Shown: positions 1 through 5,756 of the stretch, piece after piece
How positions within the stretch are numbered: position 1 is the first letter of the stretch
Layout of the letters: each line of letters opens with the position of its first letter
Source of the DNA: HRBIN23 sp046294495
GTDB lineage: Bacteria > Chloroflexota > Dehalococcoidia > Lucifugimonadales > HRBIN23
DNA length: 5,756 nt
Assembly (NCBI GenBank): GCA_046294495.1
Contig: JBKBKV010000067.1
Location: forward strand, 1 to 5,756
Direction of reading: 5' to 3'
Made by a program: the position numbers and the translations under genes
Notes under the pieces: model-generated
Database searches by the model: none
What the model saw: the letters and a program-made list of their open reading frames with translations, nothing else
What the model was told of the DNA's origin: nothing

Positions 1-1
1 G

Positions 2-699
2 GCAAGTTTGGTGAGTGCTGGCCGCTTTTTGGAGCAGGCCATTTGAAACACCGACCTGAAAGTTCTGTCTATTGATAGGTTCGGGGAGCCAGGCTAACCG
101 CGAAGTGCGCGAGTGAGCATATACCTTGTAACTAAGGCGAGTATACGAAAGACGCTCTAGTCTTAGTCTATCTGGCCAAGGACTATCCACAAACAAGGCC
201 AGTATCAAAGAAGGACCTCACAGATTTTGTCCGTCGCTTCTACTTTCACACCGCTGATGTCCAGCAAGGGCGCCATCTAGGGATGCAAAAAGGCTGGTAT
301 GTCGTATCTGGAACACGTCACAATTTTCACCTGAAGGCTGGTGAGCACTAGCTCCTAACTCTTGAAAGCCCTTATCCCGCCTTTACTACGCAACGGCGAG
401 AGGGGATTCCTCATGGCACCTTTGAGCAGTTAAAGCGCCGGTATGGGTTCAGATGTGCAACTTGTGGCTCCAAAGAGGGGGAATCTATGTATCACTATGC
501 GAAGGTTAGGACAGAGTTGATGGCAGCGCATATGGACCCCCGAAAGCCGTTAAAATCAGGCAACATTATTCCTCAGTGTGAGATGTGCAACCGGGCGTAT
601 CGTAACTACTGGGTTTTCGATAATACGGGGCGTCTGATTGCAGTGTCTAATCCAGAAATTATCCTGCGCTCAGCAGAAGAAGTGCAATTAAATTGCTAA
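2..699 (+). pseudogene. Decayed HNH-type type II restriction endonuclease (5' end outside window)
   Basis: Seen: a protein is readable only by changing frame. Positions 2-94 read ASLVSAGRFLEQAI, stop, NTDLKVLSIDRFGEPG. Positions 99-128 read REVRE, stop, AYTL in another frame. Positions 136-696 are in a third frame. Stops interrupt it at 44 (TGA), 95 (TAA), 114 (TGA) and 349 (TAG). The stop at 95 looks like a one-base insertion (GGC TAc CGC would restore GYREVRE). The last part carries a zinc-finger/HNH layout: CxxC at 454-465, His in AHMDPRKPL at 529, Asn in NIIPQC at 562, and CxxCN at 577-591. Known: this CxxC...H...N...CxxCN arrangement is typical of HNH (beta-beta-alpha metal) nucleases, and the adjoining methyltransferase remnant points to a type II restriction enzyme. 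The longest stop-free piece starting with ATG (487-699) is only the C-terminal third and should not be taken as a small gene. Just downstream, frame 693-761 reads LLKEKFETGGG, which may be the original tail after another indel. Recognition sequence unknown. Local base composition is more A+T-rich than the genes downstream. Confidence 0.8.
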
Positions 700-715
700 A
701 AGAAAAGTTTGAGAC

Positions 716-722
716 AGGAGGT
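716..722 (+). promoter_or_regulatory. Relict ribosome binding site of the broken methyltransferase
   Basis: AGGAGGT lies five bases before the ATG at 728, a strong Shine-Dalgarno match at good spacing. It marks 728 as the original start of the methyltransferase, although that frame now stops after four codons (TGA at 740). Confidence 0.6.
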
Positions 723-727
723 GGAGT

Positions 728-937
728 ATGCCAAATCATTGACAGACCAAATTATCCATGGTGATGCTCGGAAGGTGTTAGATGAAATCGATAGCGGGAT
801 GATTGACTTAGTCCTGACTGACCCCCCTATTTTTGGACGGGTTCGATGACCAGTGAGATACTGAACGAATGACAAAAGGCTATAAATACTATGCTGTTGA
901 ATCACTGGTGCCTGGTATGAAATTTGACCGTGAGCAG
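728..937 (+). pseudogene. Decayed and truncated DNA methyltransferase (N4/N6-MTase family), N-terminal remnant
   Basis: Seen: ATG at 728 opens MPNH and stops at 740. One frame over, from 739, reads LTDQIIHGDARKVLDEID and then SGMIDLVLTDPPIF up to about 834. A second frame change leads into LDGFDDQ at 833-853, a TGA at 854 where related proteins are expected to have Trp, then DTERMTKGYKYYAVESLV and PGMKFDREQ to 937. Known: the HGDA...IDLVLTDPPY pattern is motif IV of N6-adenine/N4-cytosine DNA methyltransferases; its position near the N-terminus fits the beta-type motif order. Here the Tyr of DPPY is lost at the frame break, which a two-base deletion would explain. After 937 nothing family-like continues: the S-adenosylmethionine-binding FxGxG region and the target-recognition part are absent, so the gene is truncated as well as frameshifted. 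Inference: this was the protective partner of the upstream endonuclease and it is not functional. Target base and sequence cannot be deduced. Confidence 0.75.
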
Positions 938-1237
938 CTTGGTATGTTCAGCACATCCAGACTGCGAAAAGACTCTGGGCATATGGTAAACGATAAGGGC
1001 AGACAGCTAAGCGCTTCTTTGTCCGCGAGTCTCTTGGCCAAACACGTCTCGATTCTATCCCACACCAGGGTTCGCGGCGCCGTTAGCCCGGCCCTCCAGC
1101 CTAACGCCCAAGTGGCCACGGACACTGAAACGAACCTGGTGGCCCTTGACAAGGGGCCTGTGGTACCCTAAAAAGGGGTCAAATCCGTTCCCAATGAACC
1201 TTACCCCAGAACCACAATAAGGGTCTCCGACGAGCAG
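938..1237 (+). other. Gene-free junction between the restriction-modification remnant and purL
   Basis: About 300 bases with no recognisable gene on either strand. Family-like methyltransferase sequence ends at 937; an open frame continues to a TAA at 1169 but reads as low-information Ser/Leu/Arg-rich sequence with no motif. Base composition changes here: before about 1060 it resembles the A+T-richer left part, and after that it is GC-rich like purL. The join between inserted and resident DNA is therefore probably near 940-1060. I see no clear integrase site, tRNA end or insertion-sequence terminus. A promoter-like sequence lies at 1146-1174. Confidence 0.5.
1146..1174 (+). promoter_or_regulatory. 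Possible sigma-70-type promoter for purL
   Basis: A perfect TTGACA (1146-1151) is followed after exactly 17 bases by TAAAAA (1169-1174), which matches four of six positions of the TATAAT consensus. Transcription would start near 1181, about 90 bases before the likely purL ATG. The TTGACA sits inside an imperfect inverted repeat (GGCCCTT at 1141-1147 and AAGGGGCC at 1151-1158) that might be an operator or be fortuitous. I see no purine riboswitch aptamer or clear PurR-type box. This is a consensus match only. Confidence 0.35.
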
Positions 1238-1273
1238 GTGGAGTTCTGGAGAGGCCTGCAAGGCCAGGTGGCT

Positions 1274-3466
1274 ATGCCAGTAACCCGTGAACTCTTGGAC
1301 GAAATCGCCCTCACCCCCCAGGAATACGCCCTCATCTGCCAGCACCTGGGGCGGGAGCCCAATACGCTGGAACTGGGCCTCTTCGGCGCCCTCTGGTCAG
1401 AGCACTGCGGGTATAAGCACTCCAAGAACCTCCTGAAGCGCTTCCCCTCTACCTCCCCACGCCTCCTAGTGCCTCCAGGGGCCGAGAACGCCGGCGTGGT
1501 GGACATCGGCAACGGATGGGCCATCGCTATGAAAATTGAATCCCACAACCACCCCTCGGCAGTGGAGCCTTTCCAGGGCGCCGCCACCGGGGTGGGAGGC
1601 ATCGTGCGGGACATCCTCACTATGGGCGCACGCCCTATCGCCCTCCTCAACTCCCTCCGCTTCGGCCCACTAGCCGAACCCCGCTCCCGTTACCTCTTCC
1701 GAGGTGTGGTGGGCGGCATCTCCTGGTATGGCAACTGCATCGGCGTCCCCGATGTGGGGGGCGAGGTGTTCTTCTCCCCTGCCTACGCCAAAAACCCCCT
1801 CGTCAACGCCATGTGTGTGGGCCTCCTCCGTGCCGAGCGCCTGGTGCGGGCACGAGCCAGCGAACCAGGAAGCCTCCTGATGCTGGTGGGAGCCGACACA
1901 GGACGGGACGGCATCCACGGCGCATCGGGCCTGGCATCCCGAACCTTCGCCGGGGAGCGGGAACTCCGCCCCACCGTCCAGGTAGGCAACCCCTTCCTGG
2001 AGAAGGTGCTCATTGAAGCCTGCCTGGAAGCCCTGGAGCGCTGTTGGGAGGGCATCGCGGGGATGCAAGACCTGGGAGCCGCCGGCCTCACCAGCGCCAC
2101 CGTGGAGAGCGCCGGCCGCGGCGGGTGCGGTGTGATGTTAGATGTCGCCCGCGTCCCCCGCCGCGAAACAGGTATGACCCCCTACGAGGTAATGCTCTCC
2201 GAATCCCAGGAGCGCATGCTAGTTATCGTGCGCAAAGGTTGGGAGGAGAGGGTGAAGGCTGTGTTCGATAAATGGGACTTGACCTCTGTCATCGTGGGGC
2301 AGGTAACCGACGATGGCCTCATCCGTGTCTACGACGGCCCCCACCCGGAGGCCACTGTGCCTATCTCTTTGCTCGTGAACGCCCCCCGATACGCCCTGAG
2401 ACCGGAGAAGCCCCCCTGGCTGGACGCTCTCCATAGGGAAGACCTTTCAGCCCTGCCGGAGCCACCTGTCGCCCCGGCCGAGGCCCTCCTCCGCCTTCTG
2501 GCTTCCCCCAATATCGGCAGCCGAGAGCCTATCTACCGCCAGTATGACCACCAGGTGCTCATCAACACCCTAGTTCCCCCCGGGGCGGCCGATGCGGCGG
2601 TGCTCCGCCTCAAAGGCACCTCCACCCGCATCGCCCTGGCGTGCGACGGCAACGGACGCCTTGCTTTCCTGGACCCCTGGGCAGGCGGGGCCATCGCCGT
2701 GGCGGAGGCGTGCCGGAACCTGGCCTGTGTGGGTGCCGAGCCTGTGGCCTTGACCGACGGCCTCAACTTCGGCGACCCAGAGCGCCCCCTGGTGGCTTAC
2801 CAGATGGAGGAATGCGTCAGCGGGATGGCGGAGGCGTGCCGCGCCCTCGGGGTTCCAATTATCAGCGGCAATGTAAGCCTCTACAACGAGACCAACGGCC
2901 ACCCCATTTACCCCACCCCTATTGTGGGGGCACTGGGTATCTTAGAGCGGTGGGTTACGGCTGGCTTCCAGCACGAGGGGGATGCCGTGTTTCTGCTGGG
3001 GGCCCAAGCCGTGGAGAGCAACCCATCCACCCTGGCAGGGAGCGAGTTCCTGGAGATGTTTTATAACAAGGTGGCCGGACGCCCCACAATAGACTTGGAG
3101 TTGGAGGCGCGTGTCCAACATCTGTGCCGCCAGGCCATCCAGCAGGGCCTGCTCACCTCAGCCCACGACTGCTCCGAAGGGGGACTAGGCGTAGCCTTGG
3201 CAGAATGCGCTATCCTGGGGGGGAGGGGCTTCCGGGGGACTTTCCAGGTGCAAGGGCATTGGGCTTCCGCTATCTTCGGGGAGGCCCAGAGCCGTATCGT
3301 GGTCTCCTTGCCGGAGGCCCATGTGCCTGCTTTGCTGAGCCTGGCCCAGCAGGAGGGGGTGCCCCTCGTGCGCCTGGGAGAGGTTGGGGGCGAGCGCCTG
3401 GTGGTGCCTGGCCTGGTAGATTTAGCCCTGGATACCCTGTGCCGTGCCTGGAGGGGCGCGCTATAG
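1274..3466 (+). CDS. purL: Phosphoribosylformylglycinamidine synthase, large subunit PurL
   Basis: Catalyses the fourth step of de novo purine synthesis in the cytosol: ATP-dependent conversion of FGAR to FGAM, using ammonia supplied by the glutaminase PurQ in a complex with PurS. The product is 730 residues from this ATG, the long stand-alone PurL type (Bacillus subtilis PurL is about 742), without the fused glutaminase of proteobacterial PurL. Visible hallmarks: WSEHCGY at about 41-47; KIESHNHPS at about 87-95, whose first His corresponds to the His implicated in catalysis in Thermotoga PurL; GAATGVGGIVRD; TGRDGIHGAS at 209-218; and SESQERM at 309-315. The second AIRS-like half has LTDGLNFGDPE, GNVSLYNE at 532-539, YPTPIVG, and SAHDCSEGGLG at 629-639. 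It is open and complete throughout. Start choice: ATG at 1274 begins MPVTRELLDEIALTPQEY with only a weak AGG upstream; GTG at 1238 is in frame, would add 12 residues and has no better ribosome site. purS and purQ are not in this window. The next gene begins 33 bases later in the same direction. Confidence 0.96.
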   Translation: MPVTRELLDEIALTPQEYALICQHLGREPNTLELGLFGALWSEHCGYKHSKNLLKRFPSTSPRLLVPPGAENAGVVDIGNGWAIAMKIESHNHPSAVEPFQGAATGVGGIVRDILTMGARPIALLNSLRFGPLAEPRSRYLFRGVVGGISWYGNCIGVPDVGGEVFFSPAYAKNPLVNAMCVGLLRAERLVRARASEPGSLLMLVGADTGRDGIHGASGLASRTFAGERELRPTVQVGNPFLEKVLIEACLEALERCWEGIAGMQDLGAAGLTSATVESAGRGGCGVMLDVARVPRRETGMTPYEVMLSESQERMLVIVRKGWEERVKAVFDKWDLTSVIVGQVTDDGLIRVYDGPHPEATVPISLLVNAPRYALRPEKPPWLDALHREDLSALPEPPVAPAEALLRLLASPNIGSREPIYRQYDHQVLINTLVPPGAADAAVLRLKGTSTRIALACDGNGRLAFLDPWAGGAIAVAEACRNLACVGAEPVALTDGLNFGDPERPLVAYQMEECVSGMAEACRALGVPIISGNVSLYNETNGHPIYPTPIVGALGILERWVTAGFQHEGDAVFLLGAQAVESNPSTLAGSEFLEMFYNKVAGRPTIDLELEARVQHLCRQAIQQGLLTSAHDCSEGGLGVALAECAILGGRGFRGTFQVQGHWASAIFGEAQSRIVVSLPEAHVPALLSLAQQEGVPLVRLGEVGGERLVVPGLVDLALDTLCRAWRGAL

Positions 3467-3490
3467 GTGCGCTAGTATAGCCCTGTGCCA

Positions 3491-3497
3491 GGGGAGG
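3491..3497 (+). promoter_or_regulatory. Ribosome binding site close to the membrane-protein start
   Basis: GGGGAGG ends two bases before the ATG at 3500, with the GGAG core (3493-3496) three bases from it. The spacing is tight but favours ATG 3500 over the in-frame GTG at 3485, which has no purine-rich sequence before it. Confidence 0.4.
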
Positions 3498-3499
3498 AG

Positions 3500-4543
3500 A
3501 TGGCAAAACCGGGTATAAGCCCCTTCCCACGACCTGTTAGCATCGCCCTGTGGGCTATAGGGGTGTGCGCCTCCATGTCTTTGGGCGGTTTCCTCCTCAC
3601 CCTGGCCCTGAGGGAGGTGCAGAAAGTCCAGGTGGCCACCCTGTTCGGGCAGGCATCGGTGCCCCTCCTGCTGGGCGGTTTGGGGGTGTTTGCGGGGGCG
3701 TCCCTGGCGCGGGGCCTGCGGTGGTGGGTGCTGTTCAAAGGGGTGCGTGTGGGGTTCCTGCGCCTGCTCCTGGTAGAGCACACCGCCTTGGGTGTAAACA
3801 ATGCTACACCCATCCCCATACTGGATGAACCGGTGCGTGTGGGTATGCTGGCTCTGGCAGGCGTGCCTACAGGGCAGGTGCTGGCCACCATGGCTACCCA
3901 GCGCACCTTTGAACTGGGTGCACAGGCCCTTCTGGCAGGAGTAGGGGTGCTCTTCCTTCAGCCCCTGCGCCACCTCGCCCCTTATATCTGGGGTGCGGCT
4001 CTGGTGGCGGTGGTAGCCACAGGAGCCCTTTTCTTCGTCGGCCCAAGGGTCGCACGCATCCCAGGCGTGGGCCAAGTGCCCCCTGTGCGAGACTTCGGCC
4101 ACACCGTTCTTTTACTCCGTGGGGCACCCCTGCGCGTGGGGGTCGCCTTCTTCCTGACCCTGACCTACGCCCTGGGGGTAGGCGTCAGCGGGTGGATAGT
4201 GGCACGAGCCTTTGCCCTCCCCATACCCTTACTGGGCATGGTGTTCCTTACACTTATCACCCTCTTCGTGGCCGACTGGGTCCCTGGCTTGCCCGCCTCC
4301 ATCGGCACCTTTGAGTTCATCGCCGTTACCATGCTGGGCCTGTGGGGTATTGAGCGGGCCGCCGCCTTCAGTTTCGCCATCCTCCTGCACGCTCTGCTTT
4401 TCCTGCCCCCTACTGTCGTGGCAGGCTTCTACCTACCCATCGCCGGGTATCGCTCCCTACGGGCGGTGCTGGGCCTCCTGCAGCAACGCCCCAGCCTCAC
4501 CCCCGCACCACCCACCCCCGCAGACCCAGCACCGAGGCGATAA
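3500..4543 (+). CDS. Polytopic membrane protein, lysylphosphatidylglycerol synthase TM / UPF0104 family (flippase-like)
   Basis: 347 residues, about seven to eight hydrophobic segments. Rough positions: 13-36, 54-78, 138-153, 161-181, 213-236, 243-263, 265-285 and 289-316. Family features seen: ASLARGLRWWVLFKG near 67-81; a conserved loop NNATPIPILDEPVRVGML at 100-117, equivalent to the family's Asn...Pro...Gly-Glu...Arg loop; TQRTFELGAQALL at 133-145; and PASIGTFEF at 265-273, matching the family's P-x-x-[IL]-G-x-x-E signature. Known: the family includes the membrane domain of MprF, which flips aminoacylated phosphatidylglycerol, archaeal AglD, and many uncharacterised members; the domain alone is often linked to lipid or lipid-linked sugar transport. 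There is no C-terminal lysyl-transferase domain, so this is not a full MprF. The tail from about 331 is Pro/Ala-rich and probably cytosolic and disordered. Substrate unknown. It starts 33 bases after purL and may share its transcript, though no functional tie to purines is evident. An in-frame GTG at 3485 would add five residues. Confidence 0.8.
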   Translation: MAKPGISPFPRPVSIALWAIGVCASMSLGGFLLTLALREVQKVQVATLFGQASVPLLLGGLGVFAGASLARGLRWWVLFKGVRVGFLRLLLVEHTALGVNNATPIPILDEPVRVGMLALAGVPTGQVLATMATQRTFELGAQALLAGVGVLFLQPLRHLAPYIWGAALVAVVATGALFFVGPRVARIPGVGQVPPVRDFGHTVLLLRGAPLRVGVAFFLTLTYALGVGVSGWIVARAFALPIPLLGMVFLTLITLFVADWVPGLPASIGTFEFIAVTMLGLWGIERAAAFSFAILLHALLFLPPTVVAGFYLPIAGYRSLRAVLGLLQQRPSLTPAPPTPADPAPRR

Positions 4544-4597
4544 GTGCATAGCCTTTCTGGGCCAATTGCGCTATCTTTACCGCATGAAAAGGTGCAC
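4544..4597 (+). repeat. Imperfect inverted repeat in the gap before the CoA-transferase gene
   Basis: The left arm is GTGCA (4544-4548) plus CCTTTC (4552-4557). The right arm is GAAAAGG (4586-4592) directly followed by TGCAC (4593-4597). The arms can pair with a three-base and a one-base bulge around a loop of about 28 bases. It begins right after the stop of the membrane-protein gene and ends four bases before the next Shine-Dalgarno. There is no T-run, so it is not a typical terminator. It could be an RNA structure between the two cistrons or chance. Confidence 0.25.
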
Positions 4598-4600
4598 TGA

Positions 4601-4607
4601 AGGAGGT
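4601..4607 (+). promoter_or_regulatory. Strong ribosome binding site for the CoA-transferase
   Basis: AGGAGGT (preceded by GA) ends six bases before the ATG at 4614. This selects 4614 over another in-frame ATG at 4584, which has no purine-rich stretch upstream and would place the Shine-Dalgarno inside the coding region. Confidence 0.8.
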
Positions 4608-4613
4608 TGTCCT

Positions 4614-5756
4614 ATGCCTGGCCCGCTGGAGGGCATCCGTGTCCTGGAAATAGCCAACTGGGTGGCCGGCCCAGCCTCCTGCGCCATCCTGGCTGAGCTG
4701 GGTGCAGAGGTGATAAAGGTAGAGCCTCCAGATACAGGCGACCCAATGCGGAGCGTTACCACCTCCCCCCTGGGGGTCGTCCCCTACACCTCGGGCGTGA
4801 ATGTGGCTATAGAAGAGGACAACCGTGGCAAGAAGAGCATCGCCGTAAACCTGGAGCATCCCTCTGGACAGGATGTGGTGCACAAACTGGCGGAGCGCTC
4901 TGATGTGCTTGTTACCAACCTTATCCCCCGCCGTCAGGAGCGCTACCGCCTGCGCTACGAGGATGTCTATGCCCTGAACCCCCGCATCATCTATGTCTCC
5001 TTGACCGGGTATGGCCAGGAGGGGCCAGAGAAAGACCGCCCCGGTTTTGACTACGCCGCCTTCTGGGCCCGCTCCGGCATTATGGGCACCATCGGCGAAC
5101 CCCAGTGGACGCCGGTGAACCAGCGCCCAGGCATGGGCGACCACACCACCTCCCTGGCCATGGCCGCCGCTGTAGGCTTCGCCCTCTACGAACGGGAGCG
5201 CTCCGGCAAAGGCCAACGCATAGATTGTGCCCTGCTTCACACAGGGCTGTGGGTGCTGGGGATGGATGTGGTGGCCGCCTTCTACCACAGGATGGCTGTG
5301 CAGAAGGTGGCCCGCACCGAAGTGGGCAACCCCCTCTTCAACTACTACCAGGCAGGGGATGGGAAGTGGATACAACTGGTGATGATTGAATCGGAGCGTT
5401 TCTGGCCCCAGTTCTGTCGCGCCCTGGGCCTGGAGCACCTTATCAACGACCCTCGCTTTGACACCCACGCCCATCGCCGGGAGAACTGCCGAGCGCTCAT
5501 TCGTATCCTGGATGAGCACTTCGCCACTCGCACCCGTGAGGAATGGGGCAAACGCCTAGACGCCGAGGGGTGCATCTGGGCAGTGGTGCAGAGCCTAGAC
5601 GAGGTAATCGTTGACCCCCAGGTGCACGCCAACAAATATGTAGCCACCCTTCACCACGCCAGCGGGGAGGAGTTCCAGGTGGTAACCGCCCCCATGAAGT
5701 TCCGCCGCACCCCTGGCAAAATTCCAGGCCCCGCTCCCGAACTGGGCCAGCACACC
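4614..5756 (+). CDS. Family III CoA-transferase (CaiB/BaiF type), 3' end cut by window
   Basis: 381 codons are open to the window edge with no stop. Members usually run to about 390-410 residues and commonly have GQHT a short way before the C-terminus, as here, so only a few residues are probably missing. Known: these cytosolic enzymes move CoA between carboxylic acids (formyl-CoA:oxalate, crotonobetainyl-CoA:carnitine, bile-acid and aromatic acyl-CoA transfer) through an aspartyl-CoA thioester intermediate. Seen: N-terminal PLEGIRVLEIANWVAGP and AELGAEVIKVEPP at 27-39; the NRGKKSIAVNL segment at 70-80; SDVLVTNLIP; IIYVSLTGYGQEGP at 125-138; and RPGMGDHTTSLAMAAAVGFA at 171-190, where Asp176 is the expected catalytic nucleophile. 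SGKGQRIDCALLHT follows, then the mobile-domain region NPLFNYYQAGDGKWIQL. The fold-defining regions are all present, so it should be active. Substrates cannot be told from sequence: the family is broad and the neighbours are unrelated in function. It has its own strong ribosome site 70 bases after the membrane-protein gene and could be the third cistron of the purL transcript. Confidence 0.93.
   Translation, partial: MPGPLEGIRVLEIANWVAGPASCAILAELGAEVIKVEPPDTGDPMRSVTTSPLGVVPYTSGVNVAIEEDNRGKKSIAVNLEHPSGQDVVHKLAERSDVLVTNLIPRRQERYRLRYEDVYALNPRIIYVSLTGYGQEGPEKDRPGFDYAAFWARSGIMGTIGEPQWTPVNQRPGMGDHTTSLAMAAAVGFALYERERSGKGQRIDCALLHTGLWVLGMDVVAAFYHRMAVQKVARTEVGNPLFNYYQAGDGKWIQLVMIESERFWPQFCRALGLEHLINDPRFDTHAHRRENCRALIRILDEHFATRTREEWGKRLDAEGCIWAVVQSLDEVIVDPQVHANKYVATLHHASGEEFQVVTAPMKFRRTPGKIPGPAPELGQHT

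Noticed and set aside
487..699. A small 70-residue open frame starting at ATG 487
   Set aside because: It is the C-terminal, zinc-finger part of the broken endonuclease: the family-like sequence continues upstream in the same frame (YGFRCATCGSKEGES), and there is no ribosome site for the ATG.
869..1171. A 100-residue open frame starting at ATG 869
   Set aside because: Its first 23 codons are the methyltransferase remnant continuing from 833; the rest has no recognisable motif and crosses the composition boundary. It has no ribosome site.
1141..1174. A possible rho-independent terminator after the methyltransferase remnant
   Set aside because: The inverted repeat GGCCCTT/AAGGGGCC has only a 3-base loop and is followed by A-rich, not T-rich, sequence on the + strand; a promoter reading fits better.
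1..1237. tRNA, CRISPR repeats, transposase or insertion-sequence ends in the left region
   Set aside because: I looked for these on both strands and saw no cloverleaf, spaced direct repeats or transposase-like reading; the content is explained by the two pseudogenes and a gene-free junction.
1201..2100. Several minus-strand open frames across the first half of purL
   Set aside because: They are shadows of a highly conserved purL coding region; none shows a recognisable domain.
3455..3482. Short repeated GCGCTATAG / GCGCTAGTATAG and a GCTA-GTA-TAGC hairpin at the end of purL
   Set aside because: Arms are only four to six bases with no T-run; too short to call as a terminator or operator.
3461..4102. 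A 213-residue minus-strand frame rich in His, Gln and Gly
   Set aside because: It is antisense to the membrane protein; the odd composition is the complement of hydrophobic-segment codons.
4497..5519. A 340-residue open frame on the minus strand
   Set aside because: It is antisense to the clearly identifiable CoA-transferase, has no family motif I recognise, and long antisense frames are expected in GC-rich DNA.

Overview
The window looks like the edge of an accessory island joined to ordinary chromosomal genes of a GC-rich bacterium. The right-hand four fifths are GC-rich, tightly packed and all on the + strand. The first ~1 kb is visibly more A+T-rich and contains only broken genes. The long-form PurL (about 730-740 residues, Bacillus-like), the GC-rich codon use and the single-strand gene run would fit a Chloroflexota-like or similar uncultured lineage. 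That placement is a low-confidence guess; nothing in the window is diagnostic.

Layout. Positions 2-699 carry the decayed remains of an HNH/zinc-finger type II restriction endonuclease. It is readable only by switching among all three frames and passing four stop codons. Positions 728-937 carry the decayed N-terminal part of its partner DNA methyltransferase, with the motif IV region, two frame changes and one internal stop; the rest of that gene is missing. Positions 938-1237 hold no recognisable gene but contain a promoter-like TTGACA / TAAAAA pair. Then come purL (1274-3466, FGAM synthase large subunit, complete), a polytopic membrane protein of the lysylphosphatidylglycerol synthase transmembrane/UPF0104 type (3500-4543, complete), and a family III (CaiB/BaiF) CoA-transferase (4614 to the window end, lacking only its last few residues).

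How the parts relate. The two left-hand pseudogenes formed one restriction-modification unit in the usual R-then-M order, with the endonuclease tail apparently overlapping the methyltransferase start. Both halves are dead, so no restriction or protection activity is expected from here. The three intact genes are co-directional with short gaps and could be co-transcribed. They have no obvious shared pathway: de novo purine synthesis, a membrane flippase-like protein and CoA-ester metabolism. PurL of this length needs PurS and PurQ, and neither is present in the window.

I did not find evidence for a new defence or mobile system. The most informative signal is the decayed restriction-modification pair and its junction with the purL region.
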